Shown: positions 37,325-48,224 of the stretch, piece by piece
How the letters are laid out: each line of letters opens with the position of its first letter
Position numbering within the stretch: position 1 is the stretch's first letter
Assembly (NCBI GenBank): GCA_964017195.1
Contig: OZ024898.1
Span: 2,466,001 to 2,530,000, forward strand
Source of the DNA: Siderastrea radians
Lineage: Eukaryota; Cnidaria; Anthozoa; Scleractinia; Rhizangiidae
DNA: 64,000 bases
Direction: 5' to 3'
The notes under the pieces: model-generated
What the model was told of the DNA's origin: nothing
Database searches by the model: none
What the model saw: only the letters and a program-made list of their open reading frames with translations
Translations under genes and position numbers: made by a program

Positions 37325-37942
37325 AAAATACGCTATTTTGGATTTTGATTGTCTATCAAGCAAAGAAATCATTTGCATTGATCTCTCATCACTCAAAGTA
37401 AATATAAGGATACCCTTACATTTCAGCCTCATTTCTTAAGAAAAGATTTGGTTACAATGGTCATAGCCCTGTCATTACTAGCCTTACTTGATTGTGAAGT
37501 CCCAGAAAACACAATGCGGAATGTCTTCTTCCTTTGTTTCCTGGAAAATTAAAGGAAGAAAATTACAAACCTACAAGCATTCTTTATGGGAATCATAATA
37601 AATGATCTCTCCCTTTTACCTTCATCAATAATTTATCCATGCAGCTTAAACTAAGGAAACTGTATCCACGATGAACATACCTTGTCGAAAGTGAATGAAA
37701 TTGTAACATTTTCTTTTAGTATACCAGGGGGCTTAGGATCTACTGTGCTAGCGATTATTCGGCTTTGCAACTCAAGGTTCGTAAATGTTTTGCTGAGGAA
37801 GAAGAAACAAAAAAATAAATTGGCACATTCTGGAGTAAATGTTTTAAATGGATTACGTTGACTTCACATTTTATTTTGTAGTAAAGGGTTTTTCCGGCCG
37901 TCAAATAACTGGCACCACCCAATTTACGACTTAATAATAATA

Positions 37943-37979
<37 letters not shown>

Positions 37980-40900
37980 CTTTATTATAGGGTATTTACT
38001 GAAAGTGGCTCTTCATCTGTAATAATTACACTAAAATAACAAATAATATAAATATCGCTATTACAATATAAAGTTCAATAGTAAAAGTAGGATCAACCGA
38101 TAGGGAAAAAAGTTATGAAAAATTATCTAGTATATAAAAGAAAAAAGGTAATGATAATGTCTAGTTTTTTAATTTGTTTGTTTGTTTGTTTGTTTTTAAT
38201 GTCTAGTTTTTTTTAAACTTTATTGTAAATGAGACATTTTAGCTTAAATTTCCACTGCAGTGTTTTTAACAGATTTATCTGTACTGGTACAGTAGTACAG
38301 CAGTGCGGTAAAATAAATTAAACGCACCCGTCCAATTCAACATGCTTTTCGTCCGGAACCCACTGCTTGATGTCATTATAAAGAATGAGCACAACAACAG
38401 CGTCTGGGGCAAAAACAGAAAATGAAGTAAGTCACTGAAAAACGCTACATTGTGCAAAATCGTTTCTCACGGTCTTTCAATCTCGATGATATATTCTTGC
38501 CCATCAGTCAGTTACGTCTCTCTTTAAGTGGAATTAAAGGGGCTTTGCTTATTTTCACAAAGGGAGGGCAAACAACAAATCCGTTTTAAGTGATATTTCC
38601 AAGACGCAAGGTGAAAAGTTAAAAAACGAGGTCCAATGTTTTCAAGTTGCCATTCAGTTCCATCCATAGCCATCCGCAGACGGACATGCTACTGAAATAG
38701 TTTCAGAGATCCTTTGATTCCAGTACGTGTTTGAGCTTTTCAAAGTACGACAGGTGGCATTTTGCATGCCCCTTCAATTCTCAAACAATCTCCTCAATAA
38801 TCAACATTGGGTAAAGCGTCAAATTCATTGCTCAAATTTTAACTGTCAAAATCGACAAATAAGGGCGGTAATTTTGACCGTCGTTACGCTTGGCCTGCTG
38901 GAGTAGACTTTGGGCAGTTACTCCACAATTGGGAGTCTTCGCTGGATCACTTTCACTGAGGTTTTCCTCACGCTTCAGGCCCGTAGCAAGGCTGAAATAA
39001 CTGGGGGGTCCTGATCAAAGTTCCCCCCCCACCAGTCAACAAATAGGTCACAAGGCATAGAAAAATTCATGTCAGATAGATACTAACGCCGTTCACAATG
39101 GCACGTGTCAATTTCATCAAAAAGGACACCTTTATGGGGACATCTTACGTTGAAAATTTGGCCAAAAAGCTGCTTCCTCTTTGCTTTTTCGCCGACAAAG
39201 TTGTTGGCAACATCCACCAGATTTATAGCACCAGTTTTAAAAAGTATTCTTAAAGTTAATTAAAATTCAAACAATTCGACAGCTGAGCTACGAATTTTGG
39301 ACCTGTTTCACCCAACTCTCGTAAACTTTTACGTAGCGTTTGTCACTCGATTGGTGAGATAAATATAGTTTTGTTCCAATTAGACTTGTGTTACAAAAGT
39401 GGGGTTAAAGCTTGCAGCAAATACGCAGCAGTCGCTTAGCTATTAAAGGTGTTAAGGTACTTCACAGTCTTAGCTATACTGCCACGGTGAAGGTGATATG
39501 AGTGAAGAAAGATATTGGTAAGGAACCTGGACCACTGAAATGTGCGGTGGACCAGTAGATTTTTGAAGCCCACTTGCCCGATGGTTAGTGACTCAACTCA
39601 AGAGATGTTGAACCCTGTTAAAGGTTGTGAAATTAAAAAGGGCACTTTTAGCATCAGAATTCAAGACTGATTGTCGCACATTAATTTGTTTTAATTATAT
39701 ATATATATTTTTGGGAACCTAATTGTTGTTGTTGTCCTTTTTTTAATTTCCAAAAATTCTGGGGGTCTCGAGCCCCCCCCTGCCCCTCCCCCTGCTACGG
39801 GCCTGCGCTTTGGGGACACCAGTTAATGCCGTCCGGTGGATAGAGAAAAGTTGTTATTAACTGTCCCATCTAAGGACACAACATGGTAACAAGCAGGGTA
39901 ACAAATACGAAGGTAAACAAATGACGGTTATACCCGTGGTGCTGCGTCATTATCCCAAACAGAAATTTCACTCTACCTTTTCCTTTGAAAGTTACCGGAG
40001 GCAGGGAAATACTCGCCCATCCGTCTGTAGCTGAGTAGTCTGTTTCGTTTACAGAGAAAACAACCGCGTCCTTGATATCGGCTGGTACTTTTTTAATCTT
40101 CATTGCTACAAGATGAAAGCAAAATAACGCGTCTTAATCTAAACAACAACCCTTCTTCGGTGCGGTATGATCTATAATCTTCCTGAGTGTAGTTCTGAGA
40201 AGTACTGTTTGTGATGGCATTGACTGACGTTTCGACAACCTGAGCGGAAGTCATTATCAGAGGGTAGGATTCCTGGGTTCAACCATTTACAGCGATCTAG
40301 GTTTCATTGCTATCAAATGAGGTAAAAATTGCGGGCATTAATTCAAAGTAGAATGATAAAGGAGGTTGTGTGATGGACACACCTTGCAACAATGACGTTC
40401 AAATCAGACAATGAGTATGGAATTGATTACGTACGAGTACGACGTTTAATTTATCAGTTGGTCACGTTCCCAGAGCAGATGCACTCAATCTTGTACTCGT
40501 ACTCCAACCTTAAAGGAGCTGTGTCACGAAATTTAGCCAAATTCAGCCTCTAGGATCTGGCCTCCAAATTAGGCGAAACATAAAAATAACCACTTGAAAC
40601 ATTGATGAAAGATTTAAATAACACAGCAAATACAAAAATGGCAAGGATTTGGCCAAATTGAAGAAGATTATCAGGGATTGCAATCGGGGTTTTTGAAAAA
40701 CTGTTACGCTGAACAGTTTTCAAAGTTCATCTCTGTTGTTTGTAAATTTAAATATAATTCTCAGGATACATATTTGTTTCTGACAAAGCTGTGATTTTGT
40801 CATTTACAAGTAATTTCTTCGCTAACGCTAAGTTCCATAACAAGTAAGGGCGAGTAGTTGGAAAAACGAAACAAATTGGACTAGACTGCCGTGACACAGC

Positions 40901-43900
40901 CCCTTTAAGGTGCCCAATGTTGCTTGTAATATTGCACCCAGGATGTGGGCTTACGGTGCAACGTTCCGCGTGGAAATTTCACGGGTGGAGATATGTTCCA
41001 ACTTGAAAACGGCGCAGTGCTGCACCGTACGCGTGTGCGAGCCTTTAGAAAAACAAATGTTCAATATCGAAATTATACACCTTATATAGGAAGAAAAACA
41101 TTGGGCCCTTATATACAAACCAGGTATTGGAATGACAGAAGTGCCCTCAGTTACTGCAAGTAATTTCTACAACTACCTTCAACTGAACTACTGGAACTTC
41201 ATTCCAGGCTTATGTTAATTATGGCTGTTTGTTCTCACCATAGTTTTTCTTGGAAATGACAACGCTTTCGTTTGTTGTATAATGAAGCTTGCCGTACTCG
41301 ATCGCAAATGACTCCAGTTCTTGAGTGGCTACCAGTACATTGATGTCATTCGGTTTAACCGGGTCATTTTTCAGGTCTTCAAAAAAAGTGCTGGTTGTGT
41401 TAGCTGCATTCTGAAGAAATAAAAACATAAACGTTTGTTAGGTGGATAGCTATCAATTATTCACTGAAGTGGAGGTAATTATCTACCACTCTTCACCGAC
41501 ACTGAAGTGAATAATTGTTTATGTATATACCAAACCAGTTGATAGCCAGCGCCAAATAGTTACTTTTCTTTCTGAAAAATGAGAGAAAACTCTCGCGGGA
41601 AATCCAGAAAATGCCGGGGGTGGAGAATGCCGGGAGGTGAATAGCAGACAATATCTCGAGTTTGAGTAGCGAATCAGGGCGCGCGAAAAACACTATACAC
41701 TGGTTTGCTATACCGGTTTACATATAGCTTACTTCAACTTTTGCTGGTTAGTACTTATTAACAGTTGAAAGTCAAGCTCCTGTAGAACAGGTTCTAACTC
41801 TTGTTGCCTTGGTAACGTTTACCCCCAGTACTAAGAAATGATTACAGGAACGTGTTGTCTTTCCATTCTTTGCTGAAGTGTAACCACGAAAGTTGATGAG
41901 TATTATACCTTCCCATGTGTTTGCTTGATGTAAGGATAGGGACTGCGCAGACCATTTTAAAGCGGTAGGCCTAAAAAATCTGGCCATAACTTCGTGAAGT
42001 GCATTTGCAAGATTAGATGCGTTTTGTTACTTTCAAGTGGTAAAATTCATACATTGTCCATGTCATCTGGAGCCCTAACAAATCAACCCAAGCAATAACC
42101 TCGTCCCCAGGGCCTTCTACTCGTTCAAAATGGCGGATCGGAGAAGCTGCTGAAACGCTCCAAGAATCGTGGAGTATTTTGTCACGTGACACATGACGAG
42201 ATGTCTTTTTCGGAGGTTGTTTCCAGCAGACTAAAGTAAACAACAGTAAACTGATCCTTACAGCGAGACAATTTACTGCGAGACAATTTAAAGTACTGTT
42301 GTTTACTTTAGTATTCAAGATTTTTACTGATCCAGGTCTACACAAGATCCGGCGCCCCTCACTGGTTTGTCGCTGTGGTTTTGCCTTTAGTAGTTGTTTC
42401 TAGCGTCTGGCGGCCCTGATTGTTTTCTGCAATAGGAAACCGTTGTTTAAACGAAACGAAGAAATTTCATCGTGTTTACGTGACGAAATTCTAACGAATT
42501 TTTGGAGCCACTTTTACAGCCTTGGCCAGGGGTTTCTCCGATCCTCCGTTTTGAACGAGGAGAAGCCGAGAAGGCCCTGGGGACGAGGTTACCCAAGCTG
42601 GCTTTAGCCCTACCAGCGCCTCCGCAGTCCTCAAGGATATTAGAAAAGTGAGGCTAGACTCTAGCACTTTTGGCAGGAGAAGAATAAAAAAGATAATAAA
42701 TAAACAACTAAATAAACAAATAAATAAATAAAATCAGAGACTTCCAAACAACAGAAGAAACCGCGGTAGGAAATGTTTTCTACCGCATTGATGACATGTT
42801 AATTAACATCAAGTAATTGATTCAGAAAGGAAATCTTTAATGTAAGTTAAGTAATGGTCCTAGTAAGAACTAGGCAACCCAAAGGCAAGGAATGCAGAAA
42901 GGTGTTAATTGTGATATTGTTGAAACGGTCCACCTCATTGGCTAAAACATGAAAATCTGCTATCACTTCATCAGGTAGCGCATTTATTTCTCTCTAGTTT
43001 ACTTATTGATTCCCTTCTAGCGAAAACTATTCTGAGTTTTAATGCAGCAAAATTTCTTTGTGGGAAACATGGAAAATTAGAAGCCTTTCTTGGCCATTGT
43101 TTTGGAGTCTCATGATTGGATAAAATCTTGTAACACAAAAGAAATATCGCTTTAAAATAAAGTTTCAGTACATTTTATTTCAAAAACGTGTTGTCCACAG
43201 GTTGATGTATTCTCAGTAGGAAAATCTAAACCATCTTATGTGGGGAAAGCGAAATGCTGCAGAACAATAGAGGATTGCTTAGTTCTTACACGCATTGTTA
43301 CTTAATTTTAGAAAATAACTTATCCATATTGTGTCACCTGCAAAGAACCTTTTTCTGTGGTCTTGAGAGCTTTCATCTTTTCAATATAACGCTCCAACTG
43401 AAAAAACAAACGAACAAACAAACAAACAAACAAACAAAGGCAAGTAAAGGTGAGTATGAAGTTTGACTATGGTTTGAAAATTGACGAATGGAATCCAACA
43501 GAAATGGCAATGCAATCTATGCAGCGGCTACCATCATGAGGCCGCTGGCCTTTTCAATAGGCCGGTATCAAATAGGAGAAATCACTTGTGGGGAGGGCAC
43601 GAAGGTATATATGTTTTCTGTGCAGTGTTGTGGTGGCAATAGTTCAAGGGCTGACAACTTGAAAAGCCGAACGGAGGCTGGCAAATAGACTGTTATCATT
43701 AAATGTGAGAACTAAATTAAGCGGAGGTTGGCAAATAAAGACTGTTTTAACCAAATGTGTGAACTAACTTTACTGGGAGACTAGGAAGTGCGTACGTGGT
43801 GACTGTCTACAACAAATCAATACCCTCTTCATAGCGGTCTGTTTCTCCTGCGTAGTTCCGTTCTTGTTGGAAGGTTCTGCGATGGAAGATTCAACACCAG

Positions 43901-46900
43901 TAGTAGTTAATATTATTGTCTCTTTTACGCTAATCATGGCTGTTGTTGGTCTACTGCTTGGCAAGGCTGTGCTAGCAATCAGGGTGTTTCTTTGACTTGA
44001 TGTAATGAATCCAGAACTGCCAACTGTTGTTGTTGTAATTGCTGATGTTTCTGGGATTAGCACTGTTGTTATAGCCGTTAGTTTTAATGCATTGCTTGTG
44101 GATATTTCCAGCATTGTAGTCGATGTTGATTCTGTCCCCTTTGAGGTTGTTGGCTGCGAAGAAACTGGCTTAGTTTCCGTTGCTGTTAGTTGTGAAGACT
44201 TCACCGTATCTATGAGAAGCACATTACTTGTGGAAATTGCTGACGGAGTAGTCGATGATGGTTTCGTCCATGTTGAGGTTTTTGGCTGTGTAGAAGCGGG
44301 TGTTATTTCCGTCACTGTTACTTCTGACGACGTTAGAGTATCTGTGAGAGGATAGATCATTGGCAAACTCCGGTTTTATGATGTCAATTCAATTGAAAAA
44401 AGGTTATTTCAGAGTTACATCTAACCTCCATTGCTAGATAAAGCCTTGTATAAGACTTTCATATCTAGTTTTATTTTAATTAATGAAACGTGTATTCATG
44501 TGGCAGCTTTGCACTTCTGTAATGATAACACGGCATTTCAGAAATGGCCTTTTGCTCAATGTTGGCATAAATAAACAAGATCTTCCATACCGCAAAAACT
44601 AATCCTCGGATACCCCTGTCAATGAAAGACTAAATGATCATTAACTGATCAATATTTCAATTTTTAATCCCAGGTTAGCGTAACCTAACCCACATATCCC
44701 GAGTGCAAAATTTTCATTTTGACTTTGAACTAAATTCCCCCAGGCAATAGCTTTCCTTAGCCTTTTATACTATAACGATGCAAAAGAGTTGTACTTATTT
44801 CGCCCTTTCCGTTGTTCGTTTGTATTTGTTATTCCGTTATTTCATTATTCAATTGTTCGCACCTACCCTTTTCGCAGATGTAATGGTATGTGTCACCACA
44901 TCCTTCTGGTTCCAATTTATCTTCTGACTTACTAGCCGAATAGCACCTCCATCCATTTTTCGGCTGTTTAAGAATGCTTGGATTCACTTCATCATGAGCG
45001 GGCAGGTTTTCGTCTCTGTACCAGAAATATTTTTCACCTTTGTTGTGGTGACGGCTAAAAATACAATATTTCAAATATCAAGGATAATTGTCTCTTCCTC
45101 TTAGTTATAGTTAGCCTACAAGAGAGAACGACAGCCATTAGAAACACTATACGCTTAGTTATTTGAAGCATTACTTGAAGCAGTGCTCGAAAGCTTTCCT
45201 TGAAATAGTCGCAGTTAAGCGTTTTATCAACAAAATCAATAGTTAGTATCACCTTGTGCAGCACAGTTATAAACTGGAAAAATACGCCAAGACGCCATCA
45301 CCTATTAACACTCTGTTTGTGCCGTAATAAAATAGTATATCCATCCATATCCAGCTGATGAAGTTGGCAAGAGAAGACTTGAGCGATCTTATTTGATCAG
45401 ACGATTTGCACAAGTTAGTTCGTTTTGGGTTTTTGTTTTCTGCTACAGTGAAGCGGTGAGGACCAAATAATTCCACAAAGAGTCGCTGCAAACCCGCGGT
45501 AAATTGTGATCGTCCGGGTGAGTGTCAGAGTCCTGAGAAGGACTGTTTGTGATGACATTGATTGACGTTTCGACAACCTGAGCGGAAGTCATCACCAGAG
45601 TCAAGCTAAGTCAACTGTGAATCGTCGGTAGATGTTATAAGTCTCTGGTCGTTGTCCTGATTGGTCGACGATCTCGTGGTGTTATTGGTCGTCTGTCAGT
45701 TAAGCCGTGATATTATTGGCTGTGAAGACTGTTAAACGTGATTAGTGCGTCTCGATCCGTCTATTGTTAGTCAAATAGGTCTTCAGTTCACTTGACTCTG
45801 ATGATGACTTCCGCTTAGGTTATCGAAACGTCAGGCAATGTCACCACAAACAGTCCTTGTCAGGACTCCACTCACGCGGAAGATCATAATTTACCGACTT
45901 AAGATGTGACTCCAGGGTTCAAAGCATTTACAGTTTGTCGTGAACATGTTGTACGTCTGATTTAGACGACACGATTCGTGTTGTAGACGTGACGTGAGTA
46001 AGTCGCATACTACAGTGGTAAGGAGAAATCGTACCGTCTAAACCAGTCCTTAGACGTCCTCTAGTATAAATACGGCCAACATTAATGTGTTTTAACACAA
46101 GGCTAAACATTTATTTTTTAAATAGCTAGAAATCAAAATTATAATGACACGATTTGTTCAGTATCACAATCTAAAACTTTGCAAAGGAGTACGTTTTCAA
46201 CATAATGGTATTTTTCAATTAATGCATTGCCGCAGCGCAAAAAAGGGCGCTGGTATAGATTCCCAGAGGAGGTGGCGACTTTCGGCTCAAGCGGATCGAT
46301 GTCATCTCGTTTTTACGGGATGTAAGAACAAACAAACAAACAATAAATTAATGCATTGGACCATTCCATACTACCTTAGTCCAGTCCAGTACTTTACTCC
46401 GTCTTTCATGACGCCTTTTGCCTTTGTAAGACTTTCCTGGTCACCGATTCTCGCCACTCTTCCTCCGGAAACTTTACACTTGCTTGATAAATCTTCTCCC
46501 TTGCATGTGTCATCGCTTGTATAGTAGGTCACAGAATAACACGCATGTTGACCTAAAGAATAGAACAAAACAGATAAAGGATTGTAATTATTGGAACGGG
46601 GTATCTAATCAATCGATCATTTGGAGAACGAAAATTAACGGCATTATAAAAGAAATCGTACTGCCGATTTATACGCCGGTTTTTAATTACCAATAGATGA
46701 TAAGAGCTTCATTAATTGAACGAGAATAATTAAAAATACAACCAAGGTAAAACGTATATTTCAATTAACTTCTTTTTTTTCATAACATTCATAATTACGA
46801 TTGGTCCTTCTGAATAAATCAACGTGTTATAAATCAACGTTTAGTTTATTCTCTGGGGCTTTTTCATTGGGCATTCTTTTAAGGGGGGGAGGGGGAGGAA

Positions 46901-48224
46901 AAGGCATTTTAATCAAAGTTTGCACGTCATTCTCAGCCACTGGAAACAGAAACGTTTTGGAGTGGAACGAATTGGCTTAGGAAGTGAAATGTCCGCAGTT
47001 TCCTATATTTTGCCTGTCAAAAGTTGTTCAGAAGCTGTTTATTTGTAGACTTGACTTTGCCTTTAACGCCTCAACGAACGCCGACAGCATGCCTTATTGT
47101 TCTGTTTGAAGGTTTCGAAGTTAAAAGAATGATTAAACTATCCCTCATTTGCAAGCCAAATACACAACAAACGACAGTTATTCTTTGAAAATTATCTAAA
47201 ATTGAGCATAAATTCATATCTCGTTCTCTTTTCCTGGTGTTATCTGTATTTTGGGCCTCTCGTTGCATTGTTTAATTATTTTCTGAATGGGAACGAAAAT
47301 AAAGCAAACGTAGTCGAAGGCACTAGAAGTGGGGCGAAAATTTTATTTACTTGAATATCTCGTTTAAGAAACTGATCTGTCTTGATTTCTAGCTATATTT
47401 TTCGGTGCCTACGTGACGCATACCATTTTTTAGGTGTTGGCAGTTCTGAACTATAAGGGAGACCCCTCATCATATGTAAACAGTTTATTACTACGGTTCA
47501 CCTGTTAAATAATGAGATTTATCAAAGGCATATTTTGTCAGTTCGACACGAATTGTAGTTCACATTCTGCAAGACTGGGTAATGTGGTAAAGGAGATAAT
47601 TTTCAATTGAAAATTAAAGGAAGGAATTTCGCGTAGAACTACTGCTTTCAAATGTGTGTTCACTTTAGGTTTTCAAGCACAGATTCGCAAGGTGGAACCC
47701 CCTTTTATGGCTCGATTCCAAACGTTTACGAGGTTGTAACCATTCAATATCTTCGAGGAAAACTGAGTCAGTGCGAATTTATAACTGTGCTCAAGGGAAC
47801 AATCGTTTTTCAGTTTGAAGCTTCATGTCGGTGAGCAAAAGAGACCATGCGCTGTTGCCGAATGCGCTATGGAGAAAATTTTGACTATTTCTAGACGAAG
47901 TTTAATGTACTGACTACAAAATATTATTATTTTTGCTATTCACTGGTAAAAAGGTACACGTTCGTGTGTTCATGATATTACCTCTCTGGAAGGACTTTGT
48001 TTGCTTCATTTTGACAAATTTAATCGTTGAAGGTGAGACAGCAACGCGATATGTCGGACGACTGTTCCAATGTGAACCCAAAGGAAATTAATTTTTCACC
48101 CGGATTACGAGAATAAAAGAAAAAAACAGTGTCGCAAATGTGCGGAGTACTCACCAACCATAAAGATCAGAACCTGCAATAGGAAGTTGTAGATAATCAA
48201 CCAGTTGTGCTCAGAAAACTTCAT
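32927..48224 (-). CDS. Adhesion GPCR with C-type lectin domain and mucin-like stalk (18 exons)
   Basis: Exons (5' to 3'): 48224-48155, 46552-46375, 45054-44867, 44341-43824, 43397-43338, 41410-41239, 40105-39977, 38403-38328, 37792-37681, 37540-37488, 36787-36661, 36580-36474, 35808-35706, 35271-35121, 34946-34862, 34502-34436, 33835-33626, 33199-32927. All phases join to 892 aa. Signal peptide 1-24 (WLIIYNFLLQVLIFMVG); C-type lectin domain about 25-146 (YWTGL, YFWYRDE, GCGDTYHYICEK); Ser/Thr-rich stalk 146-318 with two 44-residue repeats; GAIN about 319-561; GPS with CVFWDF (C511), W526, C531, TCTCNHLTNF, predicted cleavage L548/T549; 7TM about 570-820 (TM3 ALVHYFYLAGFAWMLFEGV; conserved C634 and C711; TM6 GMTWVFGVLSV); 80-residue tail. 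A plasma-membrane receptor by family knowledge; ligand unknown. The lectin domain lacks an evident EPN/QPD sugar motif. The exon 3/4 junction has an alternative pairing and is the least sure. Confidence 0.93.
33100..33150 (-). other. Receptor cytoplasmic tail region
   Basis: Part of the last exon after TM7 (HVLRNGDVRAAFHRKKQKW). The tail is short, rich in Ser/Thr and Lys/Arg, and ends TPVDT without a classic PDZ ligand. Confidence 0.6.
34620..34735 (+). repeat. (TCN)n microsatellite in receptor intron
   Basis: Mixed TCA, TCG and TCC trinucleotides for about 110 bases. Confidence 0.9.
35008..35101 (+). repeat. (ATC)n microsatellite 15 bases from a splice donor
   Basis: About 30 near-perfect ATC units (GAT on the coding strand). 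The array ends close to the donor of receptor exon 14 (35116-35120). It makes a spurious poly-Asp open frame on the minus strand. Confidence 0.95.
35352..35630. repeat. Unclassified sequence with open frames on both strands, receptor intron
   Basis: Begins TTGCGCGCGAAAGTGAT and is less AT-rich than its surroundings. Plus (35425-35625) and minus (35352-35621) frames are both open. The plus frame reaches a good donor-like AAA|GTAAGT at about 35580. Possibly a fragment of an interspersed repeat or a retrocopy; no family recognised. Confidence 0.3.
37286..37325 (+). repeat. (ATC)n microsatellite
   Basis: About 13 units in a receptor intron. Confidence 0.95.
37933..37979 (+). repeat. (ATG)n microsatellite
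   Basis: About 14 units of GAT/ATG in a receptor intron, after a short AAT run. Confidence 0.95.
38978..39803. mobile_element. Probable MITE with GGCCCGTAGCA ends
   Basis: GGCCCGTAGCAAGG on the left mirrors CCCCTGCTACGGGCC on the right; poly-C stretches sit inside both ends. Flanks CACGCTTCA and TGCGCTTTG could be an eroded 8-bp target duplication, but match only in part. Receptor intron 7. Confidence 0.5.
40160..40290. repeat. GATTGACGTTTCGACAACCTGAG family repeat (copy B, partial)
   Basis: Contains GACTGACGTTTCGACAACC and TGAGCGGAAGTCAT shared with 45498-45895, then stops. Confidence 0.6.
40508..40910. mobile_element. MITE with CCTTAAAGGRGCTGTGTCACG ends
   Basis: Inverted ends CCTTAAAGGAGCTGTGTCAC and GTGACACAGCCCCTTTAAGG bound 403 bp of non-coding sequence. 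Same family as 12796-13179. Receptor intron 6. Confidence 0.75.
41441..41520. repeat. Short inverted repeat AATTATTCACTGAAGTG
   Basis: TCAATTATTCACTGAAGTGGA is mirrored by CACTGAAGTGAATAATTG across about 30 bases; a small foldback in a receptor intron. Confidence 0.5.
42230..42315. repeat. Foldback ACTAAAGTAAACAACAGT
   Basis: ACTAAAGTAAACAACAGTAA is mirrored by TACTGTTGTTTACTTTAGT with a duplicated GCGAGACAATTTA core between. Receptor intron 5. Confidence 0.6.
43401..43437 (+). repeat. (AAAC)n microsatellite
   Basis: About 9 tetranucleotide units directly upstream (in minus sense) of receptor exon 5. Confidence 0.9.
43671..43772 (+). repeat. Diverged tandem duplication, unit about 52 bp
   Basis: CGGAGGYTGGCAAATA..GACTGTT..AAATGTG.GAACTAA occurs twice in a row in the intron after the mucin exon. 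Confidence 0.65.
43824..44341 (-). other. Mucin-like exon with tandem 44-residue repeat
   Basis: This single exon encodes the stalk. DTLTSSEVTVTEITPAS..STPSAISTSNVLLI-type repeat 1 is followed directly by DTVKSSQLTATETKPVS..EISTSNALKL, aligned over 44 residues. Ser and Thr dominate, which fits dense O-glycosylation. The acceptor CTATCCTCTCACAG|AT gives the right phase with donor AAGG|GTAGGT of exon 3; an alternative acceptor at 44367 pairs with GTGCGA. Confidence 0.85.
45498..45895. mobile_element. Foldback element, GATTGACGTTTCGACAACC family (copy C, complete)
   Basis: About 100-bp inverted ends: GGTAAATTGTGATCGTCCG..GAGTCCTGAGAAGGACTGT on the left and the complement up to GATCATAATTTACC on the right. 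The middle carries GTTGTCCTGATTGGTCGACGA. Receptor intron 2. Confidence 0.75.

Noticed and set aside
44005..44355. 116-aa plus-strand frame opposite the mucin exon
   Set aside because: Antisense shadow of the Ser/Thr-rich exon; the Val-rich composition follows from the complement.
44342..44367. Alternative acceptor after CGGAG for the mucin exon
   Set aside because: Poor pyrimidine tract, and it requires the weaker GTGCGA donor in exon 3; not excluded, but less likely.
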